DNA of 64,000 bases from Yoonia maricola (GCF_002797915.1 NZ_PGTY01000004.1:265374-329373), one strand, 5' to 3'. Numbered from the stretch's first letter, positions 27,695 to 36,715 are shown. Made by a program: numbers and translations. The notes: generated by a model from the sequence alone, not told the origin.

Positions 27695-28864
27695 TTATGA
27701 ACCAAGGGCAAGCAGCCAGCTTACCCAAGCATCGGCATTGCGCGAGACGATGGCGGCACCAAGCCCCGCGATGATTCCTGACAAAGATAGTAATGTAATT
27801 GTCTCGGCCGACAACAGGCGCAGGACCATACCGCGCCGCGCGCCCAACTTGACCGCCGTGGCAATTTCACGCGCCCGCAACCGGTAGCTGAGAAAGATCG
27901 CCAACCCGATCGCCGCCAGCGCTGCAACAGCGATGATTGTCGTAACAACATCCAAGAGCGACCTGATCCGAAAGATGCGGTCAACCAGCCCTTGGATCAC
28001 ACCAGCCGGTTCGATGAGTTGGGTCGGGTTTTCGCTGTCAAGATACCGTCCCTTGAGGATGGTGCCAGACCGCGTGTCATTCGGCACCACGATCACCGCA
28101 GAGGCGGGAAAGTCATCTTGGTTTCCGTGAAAATGAAAGCTCTCGATATTCTCGTCTGTGATCCGCTGGTATTGTACAACAGCCGCATTGGCGACGGCTT
28201 CACTGCCTGCGGCGACCTCTGCGGCTGTCACAACATCCTCGTGCCCGTGACCGATCCCCTGAATGACCCAGGCCGTTTTGATATCAACAAAGATCGCCTG
28301 GTCATCGGGCGAATTGCTTGGCGCAAGGATGCCGACGATGGGCATTTCCAAAGGATAGACACCATCAAGGTCGAATAGGTTTTCAGGCGATGAGACCAAT
28401 GTGTCACCAACGCCCTTGCCGAGTGTTTCAGCGACGTCAGCGCCAATGACCGCATCGCCAAGCATTGACAGGCCGCGCCCTTCGGAAGCGGTCAGGTCAC
28501 GGAAATCGAAATAGTCCAATGTGGTGCCAACGATCCGAAACCCGCTGGATGAAAAGGCCGTATGAACCGGGATTGGTATGCCCAAGCCGCTGTCCCAGAT
28601 CGTTTCGACCTCGTGCATTGGCACCGGATCGGGCCGTTCATCGGAAAAATAAAGGGCGGCCATGGTCAGATCCAGCTGCGACCCACGGCTGCCCAGCAAG
28701 AGCGGTGTCGCATCACCACGGGCCACAAGCGCGCGTTCGCTGGTTGATAGCAATATCTGTGTTGCGACCGGGACAAACAGGATCAGAGCTGCCACCAATG
28801 TCAGAACAAGGCTACGCGCCCAGTGATAGCGCAGATAGGCGAAGGCGAGGTAGAGAGCGTTCAT
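27695..28864 (-). CDS. ABC transporter permease, FtsX/LolC/MacB type
   Basis: This 389-residue protein has the FtsX-like layout: a membrane helix at about residues 14-36, a large periplasmic domain (about 40-285), and three C-terminal helices (about 295-320, 345-365, 372-386) around the conserved cytoplasmic motif RAREIATAVKLGARRGMVLRLLSAETI. Such permeases usually expel or transfer substrates from the periplasm or inner membrane rather than import them across it. It overlaps the ATPase gene upstream by 4 bases (ATGA), so the two form one transporter. Confidence 0.9.
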   Translation of the reverse strand: MNALYLAFAYLRYHWARSLVLTLVAALILFVPVATQILLSTSERALVARGDATPLLLGSRGSQLDLTMAALYFSDERPDPVPMHEVETIWDSGLGIPIPVHTAFSSSGFRIVGTTLDYFDFRDLTASEGRGLSMLGDAVIGADVAETLGKGVGDTLVSSPENLFDLDGVYPLEMPIVGILAPSNSPDDQAIFVDIKTAWVIQGIGHGHEDVVTAAEVAAGSEAVANAAVVQYQRITDENIESFHFHGNQDDFPASAVIVVPNDTRSGTILKGRYLDSENPTQLIEPAGVIQGLVDRIFRIRSLLDVVTTIIAVAALAAIGLAIFLSYRLRAREIATAVKLGARRGMVLRLLSAETITLLSLSGIIAGLGAAIVSRNADAWVSWLLALGS

Positions 28865-29529
28865 GCGTCGGCCTCTTCGCGGAACTGTGCAAAATCCAGC
28901 ACGCGTCCAAACCGTGGTAGCAATTCATGGTCATGTGTCACCGCCAGAACGGCGGCGCCAGCTTCTGTCGCCTGTTCAAACAGCAAATCGAGTATGCGTG
29001 ATTTACTGTCTGGATCGAGGTTGCCTGTGGCCTCGTCCGACAGGATCAACTTTGGTTGCGTCACAAGCGCCCGGCAGATTGCAACACGCTGCTGTTCCCC
29101 TTGGCTTAGCGCCGCAGGATGCCGGTCCAGTTTGTCGCCAATCCCGCATGACCGGGCCAGTGCTTCGGCCCGTTCCCTGGCCTCTGCATCCAAAACCAAT
29201 GCGGGTGTGATCCGGTAGGGATAGAGAATGTTCTGCCGCGCCGACAGATAGTCGAGCAGTGCGAAATCCTGAAAGACAAAGCCAATGGTACTGGCGCGGA
29301 AACGGCGGCGCGCCGCATCTGACAGGGCAGCAACATCGGTGCCAGCGACATCTATGCGCCCGGCCTCCGGTGTCAGAATGCCGGCGATCAGGTTCAGTAA
29401 CGTGGTCTTGCCGCTCCCGCTGGGGCCGACAATGGCGACACGTTCGTCGTCTTGCAGGGTGAATTCAGGCACACGCAACTGAAAGCTTGTCGCGCTATAC
29501 CGAAAGGTGAGGTTTTCGACTGTGATCAT
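28861..29529 (-). CDS. ABC transporter ATP-binding protein, LolD/MacB type
   Basis: This 222-residue ATPase has Walker A GPSGSGKTT, Q-loop FQDFALLDYLSARQN, signature LSQGEQQRVAICRAL, Walker B LILSDEATGNLD and H-loop VTHDH. That pattern fits the LolD/MacB/FtsE group that pairs with FtsX-type permeases. It overlaps the 192-residue gene upstream by one base (TGATG) and the permease downstream by 4. With the metal-binding proteins of the operon it resembles the zinc-regulated ABC operon known from Pseudomonas (PA4063-PA4066) in gene type, though not gene for gene. Confidence 0.92.
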   Translation of the reverse strand: MITVENLTFRYSATSFQLRVPEFTLQDDERVAIVGPSGSGKTTLLNLIAGILTPEAGRIDVAGTDVAALSDAARRRFRASTIGFVFQDFALLDYLSARQNILYPYRITPALVLDAEARERAEALARSCGIGDKLDRHPAALSQGEQQRVAICRALVTQPKLILSDEATGNLDPDSKSRILDLLFEQATEAGAAVLAVTHDHELLPRFGRVLDFAQFREEADA

Positions 29530-30107
29530 CAGTTTGTCTGCGGTGCAAGAAAGGTTTCGCCCGCTGTATCCCGGTTAACGTCCAGCAGTTCAAAGTCGGT
29601 GATGCGCCAAGCCCCCTCAACCGGCGAAACCGAAAGATCAGCGCTGTATGTGTTGCCGCGTACGTGAAGGTGTTCGGCATGTCCGACCGTGCCGATAACC
29701 TGCCATGATGCGTCGATCGCAAGCGTTCCACCGTCGCGCGATACACGGGTATTCAACAGCTTGATTTCGTGGATGGTCTGGTCCGCCTCCTCAAGCCCGC
29801 CACCAGCCATCGCGCCAACCCGTTCCAGATAGAGGTATTCCAATGCGTCCCCATAGGTGACGCTGGCCAGAGTGTCGTAAATTCGGTCTTCTTCGGTTTC
29901 CCCGAATGCCTCGTACACAACCAAAAGCAGCGCAGGGGTCAAACGCCAGAATTCGGTGCGGGCTTCTTCGATGGTCATGGGGTCAAGGCCGGGTGCGTTA
30001 AATTTTTCGGTCTCTGACACCGCATTCTGCATAGGCAAAATGAGCAGCGCAGCCATGCCAACGGTGCCGATAAGGGCAAGACCAGCAAAAGAATATTTTA
30101 AGTTCAT
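29529..30107 (-). CDS. Periplasmic protein, first gene of the metal-linked operon
   Basis: This 192-residue protein has an N-terminal signal anchor (YSFAGLALIGTVGMAALLILP) and a mature domain of about 160 residues with EARTEFWRLTPALLLVVYEAFGETEEDRIYDTLA and a C-terminal beta-rich part (TYSADLSVSPVEGAWRITDFELLDV). I do not recognise the family. It starts the operon and is translationally coupled to the ATPase. The ATG lacks a clear ribosome binding site. A role as periplasmic adaptor for the FtsX-type transporter is only suggested by position. Confidence 0.72.
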   Translation of the reverse strand: MNLKYSFAGLALIGTVGMAALLILPMQNAVSETEKFNAPGLDPMTIEEARTEFWRLTPALLLVVYEAFGETEEDRIYDTLASVTYGDALEYLYLERVGAMAGGGLEEADQTIHEIKLLNTRVSRDGGTLAIDASWQVIGTVGHAEHLHVRGNTYSADLSVSPVEGAWRITDFELLDVNRDTAGETFLAPQTN

Positions 30108-30296
30108 CGACGAAGGGTGTCCGGATCAAAGCGCACTGTTCGCCTCAACCTGTTACACGCGCGCGCGGACTTCAAGTGCGCAAGAAGGCCATTGCCGCGC
30201 AATATATGCCGGCCTGCGGGCATCAGGATGTCTGAGTGGACGAAACAGCCCCTCAGTGTCGCTTGGGTGACGCGCGTAACCAGCCAAGCAACTGAC

Positions 30297-31502
30297 TTAC
30301 TCAGCCGCTACAGCAGCGGTGTCTTGATCGGCTTCGCCAAATCCTTTGGGGACAGGCAGGTCAGGCAAACCCGCTGCACGTTTTTGTAAGGCACGCCCAA
30401 TGACCACGCGGCTGATTTCCGTTGTGCCGTCGACGATCCGCAGCATTTGTGCAAGGCGTGACAAACGGTCAAGGCCATAAGGCTGCAACAACCCCATGCC
30501 GCCCAGCACCTGCGTGCAGGTATTGGCGGCTTTCACGGCCGCATCTGGGACAAAGCGCTTTGCATGTGCCGCCATCAACGGACCCTCTGGCGTCCCAAGC
30601 GCCTCTGCTGCCTTGCGATAGAGCAGTTTGGATGCCTCAAGATCGGTGGCCACCTCGCCCAGCATCCATTGGATGCCGTCCAGATCAAGGTTCTTGCCGC
30701 CAAACATCTTGCGGTTTTTGGAATAGGACAATGCGGTATCAAGTGCTGCCTGCATCAACCCGCAACAGCCTGACGCGATGGAAACGCGCGCGATGTCGAT
30801 GGCCATCAAAGACCCTTGAAGCCCCTGACCAATAGGCAGGATGATGTTGTCCTCACTCACCACCACCTTATCCAGATACATCTCGGACATAGGTAGAAAG
30901 TTGTATGACGGTGTGTCGTAAAGCGGCCCAAAGCTGATCCCCGGCGCATCTGCGGGAATGGCGATCATCGCCATATCCTTGTGGCCTGGCGCGTCGCTGG
31001 TTTTGACAACGGTAAAATAAACGTCGGCTTCAGTCGCAAGGCTTACCCACGCTTTTGATCCGCTGATGGTCCAAGTACCATCACCATTGATTGTGGCGCG
31101 GGTGTACATCTTGATCGGGTCAGAGCCTGATTGCGGCTCTGTCAGTGCAAAGTTCGCGAGCTTGCGGCCCGACGTTAGATCACGCGCCCATGTTTCTTTG
31201 AAGGCTTCGGTGCCGTATCCGCACCCCGCAAAGGTGCAGATGTTGTGCATGGACAGCGCGAAGGCATAAGCGCCATCCGCAAAACCCAATTGCTCATACA
31301 CCTGAATGCCATCCGCCAGCGAAAACCCCTGACCACCCCATTCTTCGGGGGCATAAAGACCTGTCAGGCCTGCAACGCCTGCCTTGTCAGACGCATCACG
31401 CGGCCATGCCTTTGCTGCATTCCAAGCATCGACATTTGGGGCAACGATCTGTGTTGCATGATCCTGAGCCGCGGTGAGGATGATGTTCAACTTGTCTGAC
31501 AT
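30297..31502 (-). CDS. Acyl-CoA dehydrogenase
   Basis: This 401-residue flavoprotein oxidises an acyl-CoA to the enoyl-CoA. Family motifs are present: [55 protein letters not shown] and [19 protein letters not shown]. At the usual catalytic-base position (the YEGT motif of medium-chain enzymes) the sequence reads VDGTTEISR, with D358 in place of Glu. The alternative base site of isovaleryl-CoA dehydrogenase reads DIARV, with no Glu either. GAAGGA lies before the ATG. The substrate is unknown. An AraC regulator gene lies directly upstream on the same strand. Confidence 0.92.
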   Translation of the reverse strand: MSDKLNIILTAAQDHATQIVAPNVDAWNAAKAWPRDASDKAGVAGLTGLYAPEEWGGQGFSLADGIQVYEQLGFADGAYAFALSMHNICTFAGCGYGTEAFKETWARDLTSGRKLANFALTEPQSGSDPIKMYTRATINGDGTWTISGSKAWVSLATEADVYFTVVKTSDAPGHKDMAMIAIPADAPGISFGPLYDTPSYNFLPMSEMYLDKVVVSEDNIILPIGQGLQGSLMAIDIARVSIASGCCGLMQAALDTALSYSKNRKMFGGKNLDLDGIQWMLGEVATDLEASKLLYRKAAEALGTPEGPLMAAHAKRFVPDAAVKAANTCTQVLGGMGLLQPYGLDRLSRLAQMLRIVDGTTEISRVVIGRALQKRAAGLPDLPVPKGFGEADQDTAAVAAE

Positions 31503-31653
31503 ATGATTGATCCTTCGGATGCGCGCGCATTGTCGTATCCTGCCGTTTTCAAGTAAACGGCCGGTAAAATAGAGAAGCTGACTTGCGCCCAGATTGAATT
31601 TATATTGTTGAGGGTAGGTTAGTATATTGGCGTTATCTGTTCCATCTCATGAT

Positions 31654-31681
31654 GTGACAGTTTACTGTCCGAAAGTGACAG
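31654..31681. promoter_or_regulatory. Candidate AraC-type operator before the acyl-CoA dehydrogenase
   Basis: GTGACAG occurs at 31654-31660 and again at 31675-31681, a 21-base phase that is usual for the two half-sites of AraC-family dimers. Overlapping them is the palindrome ACAGT-TT-ACTGT (31657-31668). The sites lie just past the 3' end of the AraC regulator gene and about 150 bases upstream of the acyl-CoA dehydrogenase start. Confidence 0.45.
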
Positions 31682-31682
31682 A

Positions 31683-32708
31683 TCATCCATCAGCGGCGGG
31701 CCCGCGCCGATATGCACTGGGCCTATTGCCTGTCCACCTTTGAAAGGCCTTGTGAAAATTGGCCGCTGAGGAAAAACCGACCTCATGCGCGATGGCCTCA
31801 ATGCTCTGCCGACCTGTTTGTAAGTGACCGATCGCAATATCCCGGCGCAGGGCATCCTTGATCGCCTGAAACGATGTGCCATCCGCGTCCAGCCTACGGA
31901 TCAGGGTGCGCGGGGTCATGTGCATGGCGCGCGCGGTCTCTGTCAGGTTTGCGATGCGCCAGTCCGTTTGGCTGATGTAATTGCGGACCCGCAAAGACTG
32001 GGTGTGCTCACTGGACCGCGTAAAGATCCAGTCTCGCGGTGCGGTTTCCAAAAAGAGATCCAGATCGGCAGAACTCCGAACTTGAACCGGCCCCAACACA
32101 TTCGCGTCGAAGGTAATCGAGGTTTCGGATTGGCCAAAGCGCACAGGCACAGGAAAGATCACGGCATAGTCTTCCTCAAAGGCGGGCCGCTCAAAAACAA
32201 AGTCTACGGCTTTGACGGGCACCTCATACCGCGCCAACCATGAAATCAGACCATGGGCCAGCTTGAGGATCAGCATGTGGCCAAACCGCTGTGCGGCCTG
32301 ATCGGTATGCGGCACAAGCTGCAATACCAAGGCACCGTCGGTTTGCGTCAGCGCAAACTGGTAGTCATCAAGCAACAGGTTCCAGAAGGTGGAGAACCGG
32401 TAAAGTGCCGAGGATAATGAAGTCGCCTCACGCACTGAGGTCAACAGGTGCTGCAGCGCACGAGGGCGCACAGGACGGCACCACAGGCCCATCATTTCAT
32501 CCCCGGTTTCGACCGCTGCCATTTGGTACAGGCGAACAATTTGATTCAGGGTGATCCGACCATGGGACCGGGGTTGGTCCTGCAAGTCCGACCGCGCCAA
32601 AAGAGAGCGATAATGGTCGTCACTGCACAAAGGCCGCAACGCTGTAAGCCAATCCGCAATGAATTGGCTGGACACGGTCGAAAGCTGTTGCGCGGTCTCA
32701 GGCGGCAT
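31683..32708 (-). CDS. AraC-family transcriptional regulator with arabinose-binding-like N-domain
   Basis: This 341-residue protein has an N-terminal effector region (about residues 20-205) of the type found in OruR/MmsR-like regulators and a C-terminal AraC DNA-binding domain (about 240-335), with NLTETARAMHMTPRTLIRRLDADGTSF and IEAIAHEVGFSSAANFHKAFQRWTG. Its ATG has AAAGGG at good spacing and overlaps the end of the EamA transporter gene by 11 bases. It ends a ten-gene run on this strand, but may mainly control the acyl-CoA dehydrogenase gene that follows. Confidence 0.9.
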   Translation of the reverse strand: MPPETAQQLSTVSSQFIADWLTALRPLCSDDHYRSLLARSDLQDQPRSHGRITLNQIVRLYQMAAVETGDEMMGLWCRPVRPRALQHLLTSVREATSLSSALYRFSTFWNLLLDDYQFALTQTDGALVLQLVPHTDQAAQRFGHMLILKLAHGLISWLARYEVPVKAVDFVFERPAFEEDYAVIFPVPVRFGQSETSITFDANVLGPVQVRSSADLDLFLETAPRDWIFTRSSEHTQSLRVRNYISQTDWRIANLTETARAMHMTPRTLIRRLDADGTSFQAIKDALRRDIAIGHLQTGRQSIEAIAHEVGFSSAANFHKAFQRWTGNRPSAYRRGPAADG

Positions 32709-33594
32709 TTCGGGCCCTTTGTTTGCTCTCTAACGCTGCAACGGCGGCACCCGCCAAGACAAGGGGGAGCGCGAACAAAAAGCTGGTCGAAAGCGGCAAT
32801 CTGAAGATGAGCAGGTCTGCGATGATGGGCCAAAGCAGGGCGACATATTCGAAGGGCGCAAGACGCGAGGCTTCGGCGTAGCTGAACGACACTGTCATCG
32901 CAATATGAGCAAAACCGCCAAAAAGCCCCGCGAGCACAAGCAACATCAGCGTCCGTGCATCAGGCAGCGCCCAGCCCCAAGGCAGCGTCAAAAGCCCCCT
33001 AGCCATGGATGCGACCACGAAATAAAAGGCAATCGCACCCGGACTTTCGGTGCGTGTCAGGCGGCGCACCATGATCAGCGCGAAAGCCGTGAGGAGCGCG
33101 GTCAAAAGCCCAAGACCAATGCCAATCAAACGCGCTTGATCCACGGCCCCACCACCAAGGTCCGGCCATACCAGCACGATGACGCCAGCAAGGCCAAGGG
33201 CAAGTCCCAAGACGCGCCATTTGGTTAAACGTTCCGACAAGACCAGCACCGCTATGATCGCCGTCAGCACAGGGGAAAGCTGTGCGAGCAACGTCGCCTC
33301 TGCCAGCGGCAACAAGGCCACCGTCGCGAATGATGTAAACATTGCAGCAGCACCAAAGGCAGAGCGTACAAGATGCCCAAGCGGGCGTTTCGTGCGCAGA
33401 CCGGTCGGAAATTCGCGCCGCAGCATCAGAAAAATCAACAGCGGAATGAGCGCAAAGACGGACCGGAAAAAGACAATCTGTCCAAGGGGCGCGGCTTCGC
33501 TCACGGCTTTGACGCAGACGATCATCCCGGTGAACAAGACGCCAGACAGAATGCGCAAGGCAGTCCCAAGCGTTGGACGATCAACGCGTGTCAT
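32698..33594 (-). CDS. EamA/DMT-family transporter
   Basis: This 298-residue protein has about ten hydrophobic segments in two EamA repeats, starting at LGTALRILSGVLFTGMIVCVKAVSE and ending at LFALPLVLAGAAVAALESKQRARN. Drug/metabolite transporters of this family usually export small molecules. The ATG at 33594 overlaps the stop of the permease gene upstream (ATGA); the open frame extends to 34263 but that part is the other-frame shadow of the permease. In some organisms an EamA exporter (CntI) works with a metallophore importer, which the context recalls, but no metallophore synthase gene is in the window. Confidence 0.9.
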   Translation of the reverse strand: MTRVDRPTLGTALRILSGVLFTGMIVCVKAVSEAAPLGQIVFFRSVFALIPLLIFLMLRREFPTGLRTKRPLGHLVRSAFGAAAMFTSFATVALLPLAEATLLAQLSPVLTAIIAVLVLSERLTKWRVLGLALGLAGVIVLVWPDLGGGAVDQARLIGIGLGLLTALLTAFALIMVRRLTRTESPGAIAFYFVVASMARGLLTLPWGWALPDARTLMLLVLAGLFGGFAHIAMTVSFSYAEASRLAPFEYVALLWPIIADLLIFRLPLSTSFLFALPLVLAGAAVAALESKQRARNAA

Positions 33595-34385
33595 GCGGTC
33601 TCTTTCTGTTCGGCAAGCGCGTCGCGCAAGGCATCGCCCGCAAGATTGATGGCCAGCACTGACACGACAACGGCAAGGCCCGGCCAGATCATTTGCAGCG
33701 GGGTAGAGCGCATGTGAATGCGTGCGTCCAGCAGCATTGTGCCCCATTCCGGCAGTGGCGGTTGGACACCGAAGCCTAGAAAGCCAAGTGTGGAAATGCC
33801 AAGGATCGCGCGTGCGAACATCCCGGTCCATACCACTGTCAGCGACGGCAAAAGCGACGGTAGATAGTGCCACCGTGCAATCGCCAACGGCGACAGGCCC
33901 GCAAGTCGGGCTTGCACAACGTATCCTCTGGTGCCGACCGACAAACCAATGCCGCGCGCCACACGGGCATAGCGCATCCATCCGGTCACGGTCAGCGCAA
34001 AGATGAGCGTTCCTGTGCCAGCGCCAAGAACACCCGCAATCACGACGGCGGCAATCAGTTCGGGAAAGGCCAGAAATGTATCGGTGGTGCGCATTGCAAT
34101 CCAGTCGGCCAGCCTGCCGCCTTGTGCCGCGATCAAGCCGATGCAGGTGCCGATGATCAGGCTCAGAACCGAGACGACAAAGGCCAGCCCCAGCGACCAA
34201 CGCGCGCCATGCAACAACCTTGACAGGATATCGCGGCCAAGGGCGTCTGTCCCCAGCATCCATGCGTCGCCAGGTGGGCGCAGCCTGTTTGGAATGTTGA
34301 TGGCTGTCGGGTCATGCGGCGCCATGATCGGGCCAAACAGCATCAGCAGCAAAAACAGCACAACCAGAACACCAACGCTACGCAT
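33591..34385 (-). CDS. Nickel/peptide-type ABC transporter permease (DppC/NikC-like)
   Basis: This permease of about 264 residues begins with a hydrophobic helix (SVGVLVVLFLLLMLFGPIMAPHDP) and contains the DppC-type loop GTDALGRDILSRLLHGARWSL and the EAA loop YVVQARLAGLSPLAIARWHYLPSL. The start at ATG 34385 overlaps the previous gene by 8 bases; a TTG at 34409 would add eight residues. It pairs with the DppB-like permease encoded just upstream and with two ATPases and a family-5 binding protein, forming a complete importer. Confidence 0.9.
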   Translation of the reverse strand: MRSVGVLVVLFLLLMLFGPIMAPHDPTAINIPNRLRPPGDAWMLGTDALGRDILSRLLHGARWSLGLAFVVSVLSLIIGTCIGLIAAQGGRLADWIAMRTTDTFLAFPELIAAVVIAGVLGAGTGTLIFALTVTGWMRYARVARGIGLSVGTRGYVVQARLAGLSPLAIARWHYLPSLLPSLTVVWTGMFARAILGISTLGFLGFGVQPPLPEWGTMLLDARIHMRSTPLQMIWPGLAVVVSVLAINLAGDALRDALAEQKETA

Positions 34386-35313
34386 CGCGCCGGTCCATTC
34401 TTGGATCAAGGCTGCGATAGATCACGTCAATCAACAGGTTCACAGTTACAAAGATCACGGCGGCAATGATCACGACCGCCTGTACCTTGGGAAAATCGCG
34501 GGCGTAGATCGCATTAACAAGAAAACTGCCCAGACCGGGGCGTGCAAAAATGACTTCGACGACGACCAAGCCTTCCAGCAAGAAGGCAAGTTCCAGACCA
34601 AGGACTGTGACAACAGGAATGGCAGCATGGGGGGCAATATGATCTCGCGCGACATCACCGGCGGCAACACCGCGCCTGTAGAAGGCCGGTAAGAAGGTTT
34701 GCGTACGCGCCTCAAGGATACCAGAGCGCAGAATGCGCGTGAGCGACGCCGCAATGCCCAGTGCCAGCGTGAGCGCTGGCAGAACGGCATGTGCCTTGGT
34801 TTGGGCGCCCATCGCGGGCAGCCAGCCAAGGTGCACCGCAAAGAGCAGGATCAGAAGCAAGCCTAGCCAAAAGGCCGGTATGGCAACACCGATGGAGGCC
34901 AGCGCCACTGCCCCGCGATCCATCCAACTGCCGGGCTTGCGCGTCGCAACCAGGGCGAGTGGCACGGAAACGACCAATCCGATTGCGAGGCTGATGAGTG
35001 CAAGGGGAAACGTGTATGACATCGCAGTGACAAGATCGGGCCAGACATGGCGACCTGTGACGGACGACTGGCCAAAATCACCGATCAGGAGCGGTGAAAG
35101 CCATGCCCAAAAGGCAGTCCAGAACCCTGTGTCGAAGCCAGCTTCGGCGCGGATAAGATCCAGAACCTCCTTCGAGACCACCGTACCGTGCCGTGCCTCG
35201 GCGATGGCAAGAGCGGGATCACCGGGGGCGTGCCACAAAAGTGCAAAGGTTGCCAACGCCACACCCGTCAGGACCACGGCAGCGCGCAACACAAGCTCGG
35301 CAAAGATACGCAT
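34378..35313 (-). CDS. Nickel/peptide-type ABC transporter permease (DppB/NikB-like)
   Basis: This permease of about 311 residues has an N-terminal helix (LVLRAAVVLTGVALATFALLWHAPGDP) and further helices typical of DppB/NikB, with the EAA region around RSGILEARTQTFLPAFYRRGVAAGDVARDHIAPHAAIP. The ATG at 35313 overlaps the ATPase stop (TGATG); a GTG at 35316 is one codon upstream. Substrate identity cannot be read from the permease. Confidence 0.9.
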   Translation of the reverse strand: MRIFAELVLRAAVVLTGVALATFALLWHAPGDPALAIAEARHGTVVSKEVLDLIRAEAGFDTGFWTAFWAWLSPLLIGDFGQSSVTGRHVWPDLVTAMSYTFPLALISLAIGLVVSVPLALVATRKPGSWMDRGAVALASIGVAIPAFWLGLLLILLFAVHLGWLPAMGAQTKAHAVLPALTLALGIAASLTRILRSGILEARTQTFLPAFYRRGVAAGDVARDHIAPHAAIPVVTVLGLELAFLLEGLVVVEVIFARPGLGSFLVNAIYARDFPKVQAVVIIAAVIFVTVNLLIDVIYRSLDPRMDRRDA

Positions 35314-36038
35314 CACGCGACATGCTCCAACGCGCCTAGGGCGAATGCCGCATCGCGTAGCTTGCGCCCATAAGCGGTTTGCGGGGCTGCGACAAAAGCA
35401 TGCGCCGCACCGTATTCTGCGACCTGTCCTGCGCGCAGCACGGCAATGTCGTCCGCAAAGGCGGCAGCATAACCCAAATCATGTGTCACGATCAGTGCAG
35501 CAAACCCTTCTTGCATTTGCATCTGGGCAATCAGGCGGGCGGTATGCTTTTGCGTGACTGCGTCCAAGGCCGACAACGGTTCGTCAAACAAGACCAGCGG
35601 CGGTGCGGCGATCAGCGCACGCAGGATGCCGACGCGTTGCGCCTGACCAATGGATACCTCGGATGGATGGCGATCCAGCAAGCCGGTGTCGAGCTCCAGA
35701 CCTTGGCAAAGCTGGTCAAGTCGATTGAGGTCCGGTTGCATCTTTTGCGCCACAACGGGTTCCATCACCGAACGTCTGAGGGAAAGACGCGGGTTAAAAG
35801 CCGCGCGCGGCTCTTGCATCACCAGTGCGGGGTGGCACTGACACACCGGCGCGCCATGCCAGCTTATCTGACCTGACGCGCAGGGCACCAGCCCAAGGAT
35901 TGCACCGATGAGCGTCGATTTGCCCGCACCGCTTTCTCCGACGACGGCCAATGCCCGGCCTGACCCCAGCGAGAACGACACATCCTGAAGGGTGGTCGCG
36001 ACACCGCACCTGACCGAGATGTTCTCGACCCTCAGCAT
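35313..36038 (-). CDS. ABC transporter ATP-binding protein (DppF/NikE-like)
   Basis: This ATPase of about 241 residues has Walker A GESGAGKST, signature VSIGQAQRVGILRAL, Walker B LVLFDEPLSALD and the H-loop VTHD. It is short for the DppF group and lacks the long C-terminal peptide-type extension with cysteines, which is closer to NikE-like subunits. The start ATG at 36038 overlaps the end of the other ATPase gene by 7 bases; the longer frame to 36068 is inside that gene. Confidence 0.88.
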   Translation of the reverse strand: MLRVENISVRCGVATTLQDVSFSLGSGRALAVVGESGAGKSTLIGAILGLVPCASGQISWHGAPVCQCHPALVMQEPRAAFNPRLSLRRSVMEPVVAQKMQPDLNRLDQLCQGLELDTGLLDRHPSEVSIGQAQRVGILRALIAAPPLVLFDEPLSALDAVTQKHTARLIAQMQMQEGFAALIVTHDLGYAAAFADDIAVLRAGQVAEYGAAHAFVAAPQTAYGRKLRDAAFALGALEHVA

Positions 36039-36715
36039 GGCAACTCCAACCAATTGCGATGGGCGCAAAGCGCCTTGGCCGCCGCCGTTTCCGGCGTGGA
36101 CAGAATGCGTGCTGTGCGGGCATCTTCGACAATGCGTCCAGCATCCATGACAAGCAGTCGTGATACCCGACGGGCAGCAAGCCCAAGATCATGCGTAATG
36201 AGCAAGAGAGCGGTCTTGCGCGTTTTCAGATAGGTGTCCAACAAATCCATGGTGTCTGCGGCCACAACCGGGTCTAGAGCAGACGTAGGTTCGTCCATGA
36301 CCAGCAAGTCTGGCGACCCAATCAAAGCCATTGCAATAACAAAACGTTGCTGCATGCCGCGTGACCACCCCCACGGGCGGTTACGTAAGTCGCCGGTGCC
36401 AATATGCAGCGCATCAAACAGGTCTTTCCTGCGGGCATCATCTGCGGCAAGGCCCAAAGCCTGCTCGGTCTCACGCCAGTGGAATACCATCGATCGCAGT
36501 GGGTCCAGCGCCTCATCAGGGCTTTGCGGGACGTGGGCAACGCCCGTGCCTGCAGCCCTCAAGGCATCAATCAACGCATGCCCAAGGGTCGATTTGCCGG
36601 ACCCCGAAGCGCCGACAAGCCCGACGCGTTCGCCGGGCCTGATGTCTACAGTCGTGGGATGCAAGATGGTGCGACCCGCGCGCTGCACGCTTAGGCTATA
36701 TGCCGTGATTGTCAT
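36032..36715 (-). CDS. ABC transporter ATP-binding protein (DppD/NikD-like)
   Basis: This 227-residue ATPase has Walker A GASGSGKST, Walker B LLVMDEPTSALD and H-loop ITHDLG; the signature segment reads RGMQQRFVIAMAL, where the usual LSGGM is WSRGM. It also lacks the long peptide-type C-terminal extension. It overlaps the binding-protein gene upstream by 4 bases (ATGA) and the second ATPase gene downstream by 7, a sign of fixed subunit ratios. Confidence 0.88.
   Translation of the reverse strand: MTITAYSLSVQRAGRTILHPTTVDIRPGERVGLVGASGSGKSTLGHALIDALRAAGTGVAHVPQSPDEALDPLRSMVFHWRETEQALGLAADDARRKDLFDALHIGTGDLRNRPWGWSRGMQQRFVIAMALIGSPDLLVMDEPTSALDPVVAADTMDLLDTYLKTRKTALLLITHDLGLAARRVSRLLVMDAGRIVEDARTARILSTPETAAAKALCAHRNWLELPC

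Noticed and set aside
32698..34263. A 521-codon frame covering the EamA transporter and part of the permease
   Set aside because: Only its C-terminal 298 codons resemble a transporter. The N-terminal part is Arg- and His-rich and is an out-of-frame shadow of the permease gene.
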